From assembly GCA_002869535.1 (NCBI GenBank), contig PKUK01000001.1, positions 434,001-498,000 on the forward strand: DNA of 64,000 nucleotides. Direction: 5' to 3'. Positions 1 through 9,260 of this stretch are shown piece by piece. The notes beneath the pieces are model-generated. The model was not told the origin of the DNA. It searched no databases and saw only the letters and a list, made by a program, of their open reading frames with translations. Positions within the stretch are counted from its first letter, which is position 1, and each line of letters begins with the position of its first letter. Position numbers and translations under genes: made by a program. The DNA comes from Arcobacter sp. GTDB taxonomy: Bacteria > Campylobacterota > Campylobacteria > Campylobacterales > Arcobacteraceae.

Positions 1-541
1 TTTCACCTCTTCTTGCAATTAGAAGTTTTAAGAAGCCTTTTTCAAGTCTTGTAAAATCAATTGCAGCACCACCTGGTTTAAAGAATTGGTCTCTATATTC
101 ATCAAAATATATCCCACCTTGGAACTCTACTTTGTCCCCTCTTTTTGTCTGATTTAAGCACATTATAATTGCTAATTTTAAATCTTGTAATCTTAAAGGT
201 TTAGAAATAAAAGTATATGCATTACAGTTAACAGCAGTAACAATATCATCACTATCATCTTCTGCTGAAATAATGATCTTAGGCAGGGTTTGTGCCACTT
301 CTACTAACTCAAAACAAAAATCTTTAAATGACAAACCTTCACACAAAGTGTCAATAATTACTAGGTCATAATTGTTTTGATTAGCTAGGATTAATGCATC
401 TTTATTGTTAGATACAAAACTAACTTCCCTAAAATAATTATCTAAATCTTCTTCTAAAGATTTTTTAACCTCTAAATCACTACTTACTACTAGTAATTTG
501 GCATTATCCAATTTTCTGATATTTTTCAATGTCTTAATCAT
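1..541 (-). CDS. Partial OmpR-like response regulator (C-terminus outside window)
   Basis: Reading from an ATG at 541 the frame stays open to base 1, giving 180 residues; the gene continues past the window edge. Residues about 14-125 form a receiver domain with the phospho-acceptor at Asp64 and the conserved Lys114 in an SKP motif. From about residue 140 a winged-helix output domain begins. The acidic pair normally found near residue 20 is replaced by Ser-Ser-Asp, so Mg2+ binding and phosphorylation may be weak. It is transcribed in the same direction as polA, about 90 bp downstream of the polA stop. The cognate kinase and targets are not visible. Confidence 0.8.
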   Translation of the reverse strand, partial: MIKTLKNIRKLDNAKLLVVSSDLEVKKSLEEDLDNYFREVSFVSNNKDALILANQNNYDLVIIDTLCEGLSFKDFCFELVEVAQTLPKIIISAEDDSDDIVTAVNCNAYTFISKPLRLQDLKLAIIMCLNQTKRGDKVEFQGGIYFDEYRDQFFKPGGAAIDFTRLEKGFLKLLIARRGE

Positions 542-630
542 CAGCTACTCTTTATTTATTTTCTACGATTATACCTAAAATTATAACTCTTGTCAAAAAA
601 AATTATTTTTAAATAAAATTAATCTTTATT

Positions 631-3333
631 TTACTTCAAATCACCCCAGCTATTACCTATGGCAAGTGAAACTTTTAGGGGTATATCTAAGGTAAAAATA
701 TTTTCCATTATTTTTTTCAAATCATTCGTTATTTCATCTAGCTTTTCTTCTTTTACTTCAAAAATAAGTTCATCATGTATTTGCAAAATCATTTTTAAAT
801 CATCATTGTTTTTATATTTATTGAAGATTTTTATCATATAGAGTTTTATCAAATCAGCGGCACTTCCCTGAAACTTTGTATTTACGGCTTCTCTTAGGTA
901 AGCAATTCTTTGCATTGTATTAGCAGCATTAAAATCAAATACTCTTCTTCTTTTAATCAACGTTTCTACATATCCATTTTCCAAAGCATAATCTTCAATA
1001 GACTTCATATACTCTTTTACATTTGTAAAGGCCTCAAAGTATGATTCTATATAAACCTTTGCCTCTTTTGGAGTTATTTTAAGTGTATCTGCAAGTTTTT
1101 TACTACCCATTCCATAAAGTAATCCAAAATTTATTGTTTTAGCAATATTTCTTTTTTCACTTGCTTTTTCTTCACCAAATATTTTTATTGCTGTTTGGCT
1201 ATGAATATCCAAATCATTATTAAAGGCATCCACTAGAGCTTTATCTTTACTAAAATGAGACAATAGTCTTAATTCTATTTGTGAGTAATCAATACCAACT
1301 AACTTATATCCATCTCTTGCAATAAATGCTTTTCTTATCTCTCGCCCTGCACTACTTTTTACTGGGATATTTTGAAGGTTTGGATTTTTTGAACTAAGTC
1401 TTCCTGTTGCTGTTCCTGTTTGTAAAAATGATGTGTAAATTTTATTTTCATTATCATTTGAAGCTAACTCTAAAAGTGGCTCTATGTATGTTGATTGCAG
1501 TTTATAAGCTTCTCTATACTCTAAAAGTGCTGGAATAATTTCATGGGAATCTATTAGTTTATTTAACACAACTTCGTTTGTACTATAGCCAGTTTTACCC
1601 TTTTTTGAAGCTTGTAATCCTAATGTTTCAAAAAGTATTACTCCTAATTGTTTTGGAGAGTTTATATTAAATTTACTTCCTGCTAATTCATGAATTTTTT
1701 TAGTTAATTCTTGAATATGTTCTTGATTTTTAGTTTTAAGGTTTTCTAATATTTGAGTATCTATTTTTACTCCATTATTTTGCATATTAATTAAAACATC
1801 AATAAATTTAAACTCATATTCATCTGCTATTTCTAAAAGATGTTCACAGTTTTGTTTTTTAAACTCTTCTAGTAGTTTGAAATATATTTTGTAAGTCATT
1901 AAAGCATCTTCTGCTGCATAATTACAAGCATTAGCAATATCCACTGTAGAAAAATCATCACCTTTTTTAACTACATCTTTAAAAGCAATCATTGTATGGT
2001 CAAAATAGCTCTTTGATAAAGCATCAAGACCAACCCTTGAACTACTATCTAAAAGCCATGCTAAAATGATAGTGTCTGCGTATAGATTTAATTGGATATC
2101 AAAATTAAATTTTATAATGTCAAAGTCATACTTAAAATTTTGAACAATTAGTTTAAACTCATTTAGTCTTATTATTGCATCTTTTGCATCTTTCATTGAA
2201 ACTTGGTCCGATACACCTAAATAAGAGTGTCCTATTGGAACATAGTAGGCACTATTTTCATCAAAAGAGAATGAAAAACCAACTATCTTTGCTATTTTTG
2301 TATCTAAACTTGTAGTTTCTGTGTCAAAGGCAACTATAGAGTCTTTAGAAATAGAGTTTATAACTTTTTCTAACTTCTCTTTGGTATCTAATAAGACAAA
2401 ATCATAATTTACTTTCTCTTTTACTTTAGGAAGTTCAGTTTTATAATTAAGTCCATTTTGATGAACTCTTTCAACTATTTTATTTAAATCATATTTTAAT
2501 AAAGTTTCTTGAATTTTTAATATTGGATTCTCTTTTGGCAATACAAACTCATCTAAAAAATCTATACAATGACAATCGGTTTTTAAAGTTACTAACTCTT
2601 TTGAGATAAAAGCCATCTCTTTATTCTCTAAAAGAAGTGTTTTCCATCTAGGTTTTGGTACATTTTCTATATTTTCATATATATTTTCTAAAGTTCCAAA
2701 CTCTTTTATCAAGGCTTCTGCTGTTTTAGCCCCAACACCTTTTACTCCAGGTACATTATCAGCACTATCACCTAAAAGCGACTGATAATCTGTAAATTGT
2801 TTTGGATGAATTCCATATTTTTCATAACACTTTTCTTCATTAATTACTACTTTTTTAATTGGGTCAAATAAGTAAATAGTATCATCATCAATTAATTGAT
2901 ATAAATCTTTATCATGACTTACAATTCTAACTTCTAAGTTTTTTTGCCTTGCATCATGTGCAATTGAAGCAATAATATCATCAGCTTCAAAGCCACTTTT
3001 GATTGCTGTTTTAAAACCCATTTGTTCAATCCATGAAATTGCAACTGGAAGCTGTTTTAATAAATCCTCTGGAACATCTGGTCTATGAGATTTATATTCA
3101 GTGTAGATTTCATTTCTAAACGTATCACCCTTTGAATCAAGTGCAAATACTATATAGTCTGTTTGAAAATCTTTACCAACATTTGAAATAAAATTCATAA
3201 AGCCTGTAAGTAGTCCAGTAGGAAAACCCTCTTTTGATTTTAAAGGAGGAAGTGCGTAAAAACTTCTAAATAAAAATCCAAATGTATCTATTACAGTTAT
3301 GGTTTTTTTAGCACTTAAATCATCATTATCCAT
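631..3333 (-). CDS. polA: DNA polymerase I
   Basis: Encodes a 900-residue family A DNA polymerase for Okazaki fragment processing and repair synthesis. Residues 1-295 form the 5'-3' exonuclease, with the helix-hairpin-helix signature around SADNVPGVKGVG. A 3'-5' exonuclease domain follows and keeps its first catalytic motif (DTETTSLD), so proofreading is probably active. The polymerase domain fills the C-terminal 380 residues, with motif A DYSQIELRLL and motif C QIHDELIFEV. The length is normal for the family. The start is an ATG preceded by an AGGGA ribosome site. It diverges from a PAS kinase across a 72-bp gap with a shared palindromic -10 box. Confidence 0.98.
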   Translation of the reverse strand: MDNDDLSAKKTITVIDTFGFLFRSFYALPPLKSKEGFPTGLLTGFMNFISNVGKDFQTDYIVFALDSKGDTFRNEIYTEYKSHRPDVPEDLLKQLPVAISWIEQMGFKTAIKSGFEADDIIASIAHDARQKNLEVRIVSHDKDLYQLIDDDTIYLFDPIKKVVINEEKCYEKYGIHPKQFTDYQSLLGDSADNVPGVKGVGAKTAEALIKEFGTLENIYENIENVPKPRWKTLLLENKEMAFISKELVTLKTDCHCIDFLDEFVLPKENPILKIQETLLKYDLNKIVERVHQNGLNYKTELPKVKEKVNYDFVLLDTKEKLEKVINSISKDSIVAFDTETTSLDTKIAKIVGFSFSFDENSAYYVPIGHSYLGVSDQVSMKDAKDAIIRLNEFKLIVQNFKYDFDIIKFNFDIQLNLYADTIILAWLLDSSSRVGLDALSKSYFDHTMIAFKDVVKKGDDFSTVDIANACNYAAEDALMTYKIYFKLLEEFKKQNCEHLLEIADEYEFKFIDVLINMQNNGVKIDTQILENLKTKNQEHIQELTKKIHELAGSKFNINSPKQLGVILFETLGLQASKKGKTGYSTNEVVLNKLIDSHEIIPALLEYREAYKLQSTYIEPLLELASNDNENKIYTSFLQTGTATGRLSSKNPNLQNIPVKSSAGREIRKAFIARDGYKLVGIDYSQIELRLLSHFSKDKALVDAFNNDLDIHSQTAIKIFGEEKASEKRNIAKTINFGLLYGMGSKKLADTLKITPKEAKVYIESYFEAFTNVKEYMKSIEDYALENGYVETLIKRRRVFDFNAANTMQRIAYLREAVNTKFQGSAADLIKLYMIKIFNKYKNNDDLKMILQIHDELIFEVKEEKLDEITNDLKKIMENIFTLDIPLKVSLAIGNSWGDLK

Positions 3334-3362
3334 AAAATATTCCCTAGTTTTAAAGTTTTTAT

Positions 3363-3370
3363 ATTATAAT
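3363..3370. promoter_or_regulatory. Palindromic ATTATAAT box, candidate bidirectional -10
   Basis: ATTATAAT reads as TATAAT on both strands and sits in the 72-bp gap between divergent polA and the PAS kinase. On the minus strand it would start polA transcription near 3356, with a leader of roughly 23 nt containing AGGGA. On the plus strand it would start the kinase mRNA near 3377. In Campylobacterota the -10 element dominates housekeeping promoters and -35 boxes are poorly conserved, so the absence of a clear -35 is not an objection. Confidence 0.5.
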
Positions 3371-3405
3371 GAAAAGATATAAAAATAAGTTTATTTAGGT
3401 TTTTG

Positions 3406-4809
3406 ATGGGTTCAGATTTAGAAAAATTAAAAAGTACAAACCATGAGTTGAAAGAGATTATAAATAACTCTTGGGATGGTATTGGGATAATAGACTTCAA
3501 AAGTAAATTTTTGTATGTCAATGATGCATTAAGTCCAATATTGGGTTATTCAAATATTGAACTTTTATCAAGAAATTTTGTAGACTTTGTTAATTATGAA
3601 TACAAAATATCTTTTTTACAACTTCTACGCGACAATATGAGAAACTCATATGATACTGACATAAATGTTCTTTGTACAAGAAAAGATAAAAAACCAATTT
3701 ATTTAAAAGTAACTATTTCTCTTATGCTAAATAAAAAATTCTTTGTTTTAAATGCAAAAGATATTACAAAACAAATTTCAGATGACCAAATACTAAATAA
3801 TTATGTTATTTCAAGTCATACTGATAAATATGGATTTATTACAAAAGTTTCCGATGCCTTTTGTAAACTAACAGGTTATGCTAAGAGTGAACTACTAGGA
3901 AGATCCCATGCCGTAATTCAGCATGAAGATACCCCTTCTGAACTCTTCAAGGATATGTGGGATACAATTCTTAAAGGTAAAGACTGGACAGGAAAAATAA
4001 AAAATGTAAAGAAAAATAATGACATTTTTTGGGTAGATATAAAAATAAAACCTATGAACAACAAGTACGGAGATATTACTGGCTTTACAGCATTGATGTT
4101 TGATATAACTCATGAATTAGAACTTGATGAAAAGGTTATAGCACAAGACACTAAACTAAATATCATGAGTGAAACAATTAAAACAATTTCACATGAATGG
4201 CGACAACCCCTTAACACTATTTCAATTTTGGCACAAAAACTATCATTAGAAGTTGAAGAGAATGAAACCTTTACAGATGCTCTAAAGATAATAACTGAAA
4301 ATGTAAGAAATCTTTCAAATACAATTGAGGAGTTTAAGTCACTTATTGAAGTTGAAGCACAAAAAGAAGTTGTAGAACTAAAGAAGTTAATTGAAACTTT
4401 AATAAAACCATATAAAAGAATTACTGAGTTTGAAATTGAGTGTGATAATAAAATAATAATTGAGACTTACGAAAGTGTACTAGTAAGTGTATTTAATAAT
4501 ATTGTTAAAAACTCTATTGAAGCAATGCAGAGAAATATGATAGTAGACAATAAAAAAATTATAGTTCAAGTTAAGAGGAAAAAAGATTTTATAGAGCTTT
4601 TTATAAAAGATAATGCAGGTGGAATTGAACCAGAACATTTAACAAAAATTTTTGAGCCATACTTCTCCACCAAACAAGAAAAACACGGTGTAGGTTTAGG
4701 TTTATACATAGCAAAAAATGTGATAGAATTACACTTAAAAGGTAGTATTTCAATTACAAGTAGTGCTAATGCTACAATTACAAAAATTACTTTACCAGTA
4801 ATAAATTAA
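3406..4809 (+). CDS. Soluble PAS-PAS sensor histidine kinase
   Basis: A 467-residue kinase without membrane segments, so a cytoplasmic sensor. Two PAS domains occupy roughly residues 15-125 and 130-240; the second has the Aer-like pattern (HEDTP...DMW...W.G) typical of redox or aerotaxis PAS domains. The phospho-acceptor helix carries SHEWRQPLN, the HxWRQPL variety common in Arcobacter and Sulfurimonas. The ATPase domain shows the N box NSIEAM, DNAGGIEP and GVGLGLYIAK. I take ATG 3406 rather than the TTG one codon earlier. kdsB follows 12 bp downstream and may be cotranscribed. No partner regulator is adjacent, though a REC protein lies at 5572. Confidence 0.92.
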   Translation: MGSDLEKLKSTNHELKEIINNSWDGIGIIDFKSKFLYVNDALSPILGYSNIELLSRNFVDFVNYEYKISFLQLLRDNMRNSYDTDINVLCTRKDKKPIYLKVTISLMLNKKFFVLNAKDITKQISDDQILNNYVISSHTDKYGFITKVSDAFCKLTGYAKSELLGRSHAVIQHEDTPSELFKDMWDTILKGKDWTGKIKNVKKNNDIFWVDIKIKPMNNKYGDITGFTALMFDITHELELDEKVIAQDTKLNIMSETIKTISHEWRQPLNTISILAQKLSLEVEENETFTDALKIITENVRNLSNTIEEFKSLIEVEAQKEVVELKKLIETLIKPYKRITEFEIECDNKIIIETYESVLVSVFNNIVKNSIEAMQRNMIVDNKKIIVQVKRKKDFIELFIKDNAGGIEPEHLTKIFEPYFSTKQEKHGVGLGLYIAKNVIELHLKGSISITSSANATITKITLPVIN

Positions 4810-4821
4810 AGGAATTAATAA

Positions 4822-5547
4822 ATGATAATTATACCTGCAAGATTAAACTCTAGTAGATTTCAAAATAAAATTTTAGCTGATATACTAGGACTTCCTATGG
4901 TTATAAGAACTGCAAAACAAGTAAGTAGTTTAGATGAAGTAACTATTGCTACTGATTCACAAGATGTAATAAGCTTAGCAAAAGAACATGGAATAAATGC
5001 TATTATGACTTCATCAGCTCATCAAAGTGGAACAGATAGGATAAATGAAGCAGCTAAGAAGTTAAATTTAAAAGATGATGATATTGTAATTAATGTTCAA
5101 GCTGATGAACCATTTATTGAAACAGAGGTAATAGAAGCTGTAATAAATAGAGTTAAAAAAGTAAAAGAATACAATGAAGATATTATGATTGTATCGTGTC
5201 ATAAGAAAATATCTTCAGAATTAGCTGATGATCCAAATCATGTAAAAGTATTATTAAATGGTAAAGGAAATGCTACATACTTCTCAAGAAGTAAAATACC
5301 TTACCATAGAGACCATTACGAAGAGTCTACATATCATGGGCACCTAGGTATCTATGGGTTTACAGCAAAAAGCTTAGATGAATTTTGTAAACTACCTAGT
5401 GCTATGACTGAACATATAGAAAAATTGGAACAATTAAGAGCAATCTATCATGAAAAGAAGATTGCAATGGTAGAGGTAGAATCTAAATCTTTTGGAATTG
5501 ATACAGAAGAAGATTTAAGAAATGCATTGAAAATATTTACTAAGTAG
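4822..5547 (+). CDS. kdsB: CMP-KDO synthetase
   Basis: 3-deoxy-manno-octulosonate cytidylyltransferase of 241 residues, the standard length. It activates KDO with CTP in the cytoplasm before transfer to lipid A, so it is needed for LPS inner core synthesis. The N-terminus carries the nucleotide-binding PARLNSSRFQNK motif, followed by an INVQADEPF motif typical of the family and the FSRSKIPY substrate region. It lies between signalling genes, 12 bp after the PAS kinase and 24 bp before the REC protein; lptB, which drives LPS export, is nearby on the opposite strand. Confidence 0.97.
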   Translation: MIIIPARLNSSRFQNKILADILGLPMVIRTAKQVSSLDEVTIATDSQDVISLAKEHGINAIMTSSAHQSGTDRINEAAKKLNLKDDDIVINVQADEPFIETEVIEAVINRVKKVKEYNEDIMIVSCHKKISSELADDPNHVKVLLNGKGNATYFSRSKIPYHRDHYEESTYHGHLGIYGFTAKSLDEFCKLPSAMTEHIEKLEQLRAIYHEKKIAMVEVESKSFGIDTEEDLRNALKIFTK

Positions 5548-5571
5548 GTTACTTTAAAATTAGAGGTATTC

Positions 5572-6816
5572 ATGAACAAAAATTTTTTAACTCAACTAAC
5601 TATACTTTATGTTGAAGACCAAGATGAAATTAGAAATTTTACTTCTAATATTTTAAGTAGTTTTGTAAAAAAGCTAGTGATATGTAGTGATGGTCAAGAA
5701 GGACTTGATGCCTTTAAAAACAATCCTGAAATAGATTTAATAATCACTGATATTAATATGCCTAAAATGAATGGCTTAGAGATGGTTAAAAATATTAACC
5801 AAATCAATCCAAGTATTCCAACAATAACAACAACTGCCCATACTGATTCTAATTTTTACAAAAAGTCAATAGAACTAGGAATAACATCATATTGTTTAAA
5901 GCCTTTAGATTTATATGAATTGATGAAAAATATTACAAAGTCTTTGGAACATAAATTTTTAAATAAAGAGCTAAAAAAAGAGTCAACAGATTTAAGTAAG
6001 ACTGATGAGATAGTTGAAGTTTTAAACAATCAAGATAGTTTTGTAGCAATTTTGCATGAAGGAAAAGAAGTTTTTGCAAATGAATCTTTTTTGAAAAGCT
6101 TTAAAGAGTTTACCATTAATCTTGAAGACTCAATGATTGATAAAGAGCAGTACTCTTTCAGCAATGATATACCTTGGTATGAATTTATTAGTAATTTAGA
6201 CAAACAAAATGTATTAGTAAAATTAAAAATTGAAGATAGTGAAAAAATCTTTAAATTAAACGTATCAAAAATAGAAAAAGAGAAAAACTATTTTTTAGTA
6301 TCTTTATATGATATTACAAACCTAAATGAAAAATCAAACCTATTTGAATACAAATATAACCATGATTTAATAACTGGTTTATATAATCTAAATAAATTTC
6401 ATAAAATATTTTCACTTGAATCTAAAAGAGTTAGAAGATATAGAAAAAGTTTATCTCTAATAAAACTTGAGATTCAAAACATAGATGAAAATATTGTATC
6501 TTATGAAGATTTATTGATTAACATATCAGAACTAATTACTAAAAATGTTAGGGAACATGATATAAATTTTAAAGCTGAACAATCAGCATTTTTGATTCTA
6601 CTACCTGAAACAGATTTAGATGGAGCATTAAATGTTGCTTATAAATTAGAAGAGTTGTTAAATATTATGCTTGAAGAGAAAAACTTTTCTAAAAAGTCTT
6701 GTTTTGGGATAGTTGAACTAAATAATGATGATAATGAAGAACTTATTATGAAAAGAGTATCTTTAGCATTAAATAAATCTTTAGACAATCAAGAAGAGAG
6801 AGTTTCTTACTTCTAA
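5572..6816 (+). CDS. Response regulator with degenerate GGDEF domain
   Basis: A 414-residue protein. The receiver domain (residues 5-125) is intact, with ITDINMPKMNG around the phospho-acceptor and Lys in LKPLD. A PAS-like middle region follows, then a C-terminal domain starting with LITGLYNLNKF, which matches the opening of GGDEF domains. The active-site loop that should read GGDEF is replaced by a KAEQSAF-type sequence, so diguanylate cyclase activity is very unlikely. It probably acts as a phosphorylation-dependent binding or scaffold protein. The 3' end overlaps lptB on the other strand by 4 bp. Confidence 0.87.
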   Translation: MNKNFLTQLTILYVEDQDEIRNFTSNILSSFVKKLVICSDGQEGLDAFKNNPEIDLIITDINMPKMNGLEMVKNINQINPSIPTITTTAHTDSNFYKKSIELGITSYCLKPLDLYELMKNITKSLEHKFLNKELKKESTDLSKTDEIVEVLNNQDSFVAILHEGKEVFANESFLKSFKEFTINLEDSMIDKEQYSFSNDIPWYEFISNLDKQNVLVKLKIEDSEKIFKLNVSKIEKEKNYFLVSLYDITNLNEKSNLFEYKYNHDLITGLYNLNKFHKIFSLESKRVRRYRKSLSLIKLEIQNIDENIVSYEDLLINISELITKNVREHDINFKAEQSAFLILLPETDLDGALNVAYKLEELLNIMLEEKNFSKKSCFGIVELNNDDNEELIMKRVSLALNKSLDNQEERVSYF

Positions 6817-7535
6817 AAAGTAAAACTTTCTCCTAAATAGTGTTCTCTTACACTTCCATCATTTCTTATCTCATCACTATTTCCAGATGCTAATAATGCA
6901 CCACTTTTCATAACATATGCTCTATCACAAATTTCAAGAGTCTCTCTTACATTATGGTCAGTAATTAGTACACCAATTCCTCTAATTGTTAGCTGATGAA
7001 TAATCTCTTGAATATCTTTTACCGCTATGGGATCAACACCTGCAAATGGCTCATCAAGAAGTAAGAAGTCTGGTCTTGAAACAAGTGCTCTTGCTATTTC
7101 AGTTCTTCTTCTTTCACCCCCAGATAAAGATACACCTTTTCTTTGTCTAATTGGTTCAATATTAAAAACTTCAAGTAACTCTTCTACTCTTTTAAATTGT
7201 TCCTCTTTATCCTGTGTAACAATTTCAGCTGCAAGCATTAAATTATCTTCTACACTTAAATCTTTGAATATAGATGATTCTTGGGGTAAATACCCAATAC
7301 CTTTCAGTGCTCTTTTATGTAAAGGCAATCCTGTAATATTTTCATCATCTAAGAATATTTCACCTGATGTTGGTTTTATTAATCCGCAAACAGTATAAAA
7401 TGTAGTAGTTTTTCCTGCCCCATTTGGTCCTAATAAACCTACTATTTCACCAGATTTAACTTCCAGTGAGATTCCATGTAATATTTGAGTTTTTTTAATA
7501 CTTTTAGTTATGTTTTCTATTCTTAATTTATGCAT
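6813..7535 (-). CDS. lptB: LPS export ABC transporter ATPase
   Basis: A 240-residue ABC ATPase that powers LptFG to extract LPS from the inner membrane toward the outer membrane. It has Walker A GPNGAGKTT, the signature LSGGERRR, Walker B LLLDEPFAGVDP and the switch His in TDHNVRET, all matching LptB. It is the last gene of the minus-strand set S4-trpD-tsaE-lptB and overlaps the end of tsaE by 8 bp, indicating translational coupling. Branched-chain amino acid ABC ATPases are the nearest alternative, but the FAGVDP sequence favours LptB. Confidence 0.95.
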   Translation of the reverse strand: MHKLRIENITKSIKKTQILHGISLEVKSGEIVGLLGPNGAGKTTTFYTVCGLIKPTSGEIFLDDENITGLPLHKRALKGIGYLPQESSIFKDLSVEDNLMLAAEIVTQDKEEQFKRVEELLEVFNIEPIRQRKGVSLSGGERRRTEIARALVSRPDFLLLDEPFAGVDPIAVKDIQEIIHQLTIRGIGVLITDHNVRETLEICDRAYVMKSGALLASGNSDEIRNDGSVREHYLGESFTF

Positions 7536-7947
7536 TAATTATATATCGCCTTTTATTCTCTAATTTCTCAATATCAACTTTAATTGTGTGAAATCCATAT
7601 GAATTAAGTAATTCATCAAGTCTATCATCGCCCCACTCTACAAAATGAGTCCCCTCTTTTTCAAACTCTTCTAATAAACCCAAAGATATAAACTCTTCTA
7701 AACTTTTATTATAAACATCATAATGAAAAATATTCTCACCATAAATCGTTTGAATAGAGAATGTTGGAGATGTTACTAAATCATCTATTTTTAATGACTT
7801 AACATAATTCTTAACTAATGTGGTTTTACCACTTGCTAAATCACCACGTAACAATACAATAGATGTATCTTCATTAAGCAAATTCTCTAGTTTATCAATA
7901 ATTTTTGATAATTGGTTCTCTTCTAAAATTAATTCTATCTTTTCCAA
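7528..7947 (-). CDS. tsaE: tRNA threonylcarbamoyladenosine biosynthesis ATPase
   Basis: TsaE (YjeE), 139 residues, a P-loop ATPase required with TsaB and TsaD to make t6A at position 37 of ANN-decoding tRNAs. Walker A is GDLASGKTT near residue 36; downstream SPTF and HYDVY motifs and the WGD motif (VEWGDD) are family hallmarks. It lies in a minus-strand operon, 10 bp after trpD and overlapping lptB. The tsaE-lptB pairing is a common arrangement in this phylum as far as I recall. Confidence 0.95.
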   Translation of the reverse strand: MEKIELILEENQLSKIIDKLENLLNEDTSIVLLRGDLASGKTTLVKNYVKSLKIDDLVTSPTFSIQTIYGENIFHYDVYNKSLEEFISLGLLEEFEKEGTHFVEWGDDRLDELLNSYGFHTIKVDIEKLENKRRYIINA

Positions 7948-7957
7948 AATAATCCTA

Positions 7958-8941
7958 TTATATACTTTTTGAAAAACTAATTATTTGTTCTAATTTTTCT
8001 TTAGCTTTTCCTGAAATAATAGCTTCTCTTGCTATTTCAATTCCCTCTTTTATATCTTTTGCTCTATTATCAACAAAAAGGGCTGCACCTGCATTTATAA
8101 GAACAATATCAAGCTTTGCACCTACTACTTTTCCCTCTAGGATATCTCTTGTGATTTGAGCATTTTCTTTTGCATTACCACCAATAATTTCATCTTTTGG
8201 ATATAAACCTAAGCCATACTCTTTAGGATCTATTATAAAATCACTTGTTCTTTGGTCTATCAATGTAGTTGCATAAGTTACATCACTAATAGATATCTCA
8301 TCCATACCATCTTTTGAACTAACAACCATAGCTCTTTTTGCATCTAAAAGACTTAGTGCGGTAATCATTCTATGAATATATTCATCACTAAATACCCCAA
8401 TTAATTGCTTTGAAACAGTTGCTGGGTTACTTAGAGGTCCTAAAATATTAAAAATAGTTCTATGTGGAATTGATTTTCGAATAGGCATAATATTTTTCAT
8501 TGAAGGATGATGATTTTGAGCAAACATAAAAGTAAAACCTGTCACTTCAAGCATCTTAACTTGGTCTTCAATACTTAGATTTAAATTTATTCCAAGCTCT
8601 TCCAGCATATCAGCACTTCCTGACTTACTTGTAATACTTCTATTTCCATGTTTAGCAACTTTACTTCCACAAGCAACTAAAAGCAATGAAACTGTTGTAG
8701 AGATATTAAAACTGTTTGATTTATCTCCACCTGTCCCACAATTATCTATTAATTCATCTTTTAATGAGTAATGAATAGGAAGTGGAATAAGATGGTCCCT
8801 CATGGCATCAGCAGCTGCTGCTATTTGTTCTGCAGTTTCTCCATCTTCGTATAATTTGATTAAAAAATCTCTAACTTCTTCTTGGGGAAGCCTGTTTTCA
8901 AAAATATCATCAAATTTTAGTTTATCCATACTAAACATCAT
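7958..8941 (-). CDS. trpD: Anthranilate phosphoribosyltransferase
   Basis: A 327-residue TrpD that transfers phosphoribose from PRPP to anthranilate in tryptophan synthesis. The PRPP loop reads DNCGTGGDKSNSFNIST, followed by KHGNRSITSKSGSAD, which forms the anthranilate and Mg2+ site. Start codons are crowded (ATG at 8941, 8938 and 8929); AAGGA placement favours 8941, which overlaps the end of the S4 gene by 11 bp. It sits apart from other trp genes; a trpB-like gene lies about 17 kb away. An S4-trpD-tsaE-lptB operon mixes unrelated pathways. Confidence 0.95.
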   Translation of the reverse strand: MMFSMDKLKFDDIFENRLPQEEVRDFLIKLYEDGETAEQIAAAADAMRDHLIPLPIHYSLKDELIDNCGTGGDKSNSFNISTTVSLLLVACGSKVAKHGNRSITSKSGSADMLEELGINLNLSIEDQVKMLEVTGFTFMFAQNHHPSMKNIMPIRKSIPHRTIFNILGPLSNPATVSKQLIGVFSDEYIHRMITALSLLDAKRAMVVSSKDGMDEISISDVTYATTLIDQRTSDFIIDPKEYGLGLYPKDEIIGGNAKENAQITRDILEGKVVGAKLDIVLINAGAALFVDNRAKDIKEGIEIAREAIISGKAKEKLEQIISFSKSI

Positions 8942-9194
8942 CTTTTCCTTTTAGTTTTTCTATATATTCATCTTGTTTTGATTTTGGAGTTGATTTAGTT
9001 TGTGGGATTTGTAGTACTTTGTACTCTTCTGTGTACTCCAAATATCTTATTTGTATCATGTCCCCTACTTTAACTTCTTTTGCTTTTTTTACGGACATTC
9101 CATTTATATGTACAACTTTATGCTCAAGCATATCTTCAGCAACGGCTCTTCTTTTTGTAATATTAACTGCGTTTAAAAATTTATCTATTCTCAT
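8931..9194 (-). CDS. Small S4-domain RNA-binding protein
   Basis: An 87-residue protein made almost entirely of an S4 domain (RIDKFLNAVNITKRRAVAEDML... HINGMSVKKAKEV), related to the heat-shock protein 15 (HslR) family that binds stalled 50S ribosomes. I choose ATG 9194 over the TTG two codons earlier because a perfect TATAAT ends only 7 nt before it, which would make the mRNA leaderless. It is the first gene of the operon with trpD, tsaE and lptB. The specific RNA target cannot be read from sequence. Confidence 0.88.
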   Translation of the reverse strand: MRIDKFLNAVNITKRRAVAEDMLEHKVVHINGMSVKKAKEVKVGDMIQIRYLEYTEEYKVLQIPQTKSTPKSKQDEYIEKLKGKDDV

Positions 9195-9201
9195 AAACAA
9201 G

Positions 9202-9207
9202 ATTATA
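9202..9207 (-). promoter_or_regulatory. -10 box for S4-trpD-tsaE-lptB operon, leaderless geometry
   Basis: On the minus strand TATAAT is followed by 7 nt and then the ATG of the S4 gene. Sigma-70 transcripts normally begin 6-8 nt after the -10 hexamer, so the predicted first base is the A of the start codon. There is no room for a ribosome binding site. Confidence 0.5.
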
Positions 9208-9260
9208 GCTAAGATTAGATAAAATAACTCCTTAAAATTACTATGATGTAGGATATAAAA

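Noticed and set aside
7027-7398. Antisense open frame of 123 codons across lptB
   Set aside because: Shadow of lptB: low-complexity Ser-rich translation, no ribosome site, strong coding signal on the other strand.
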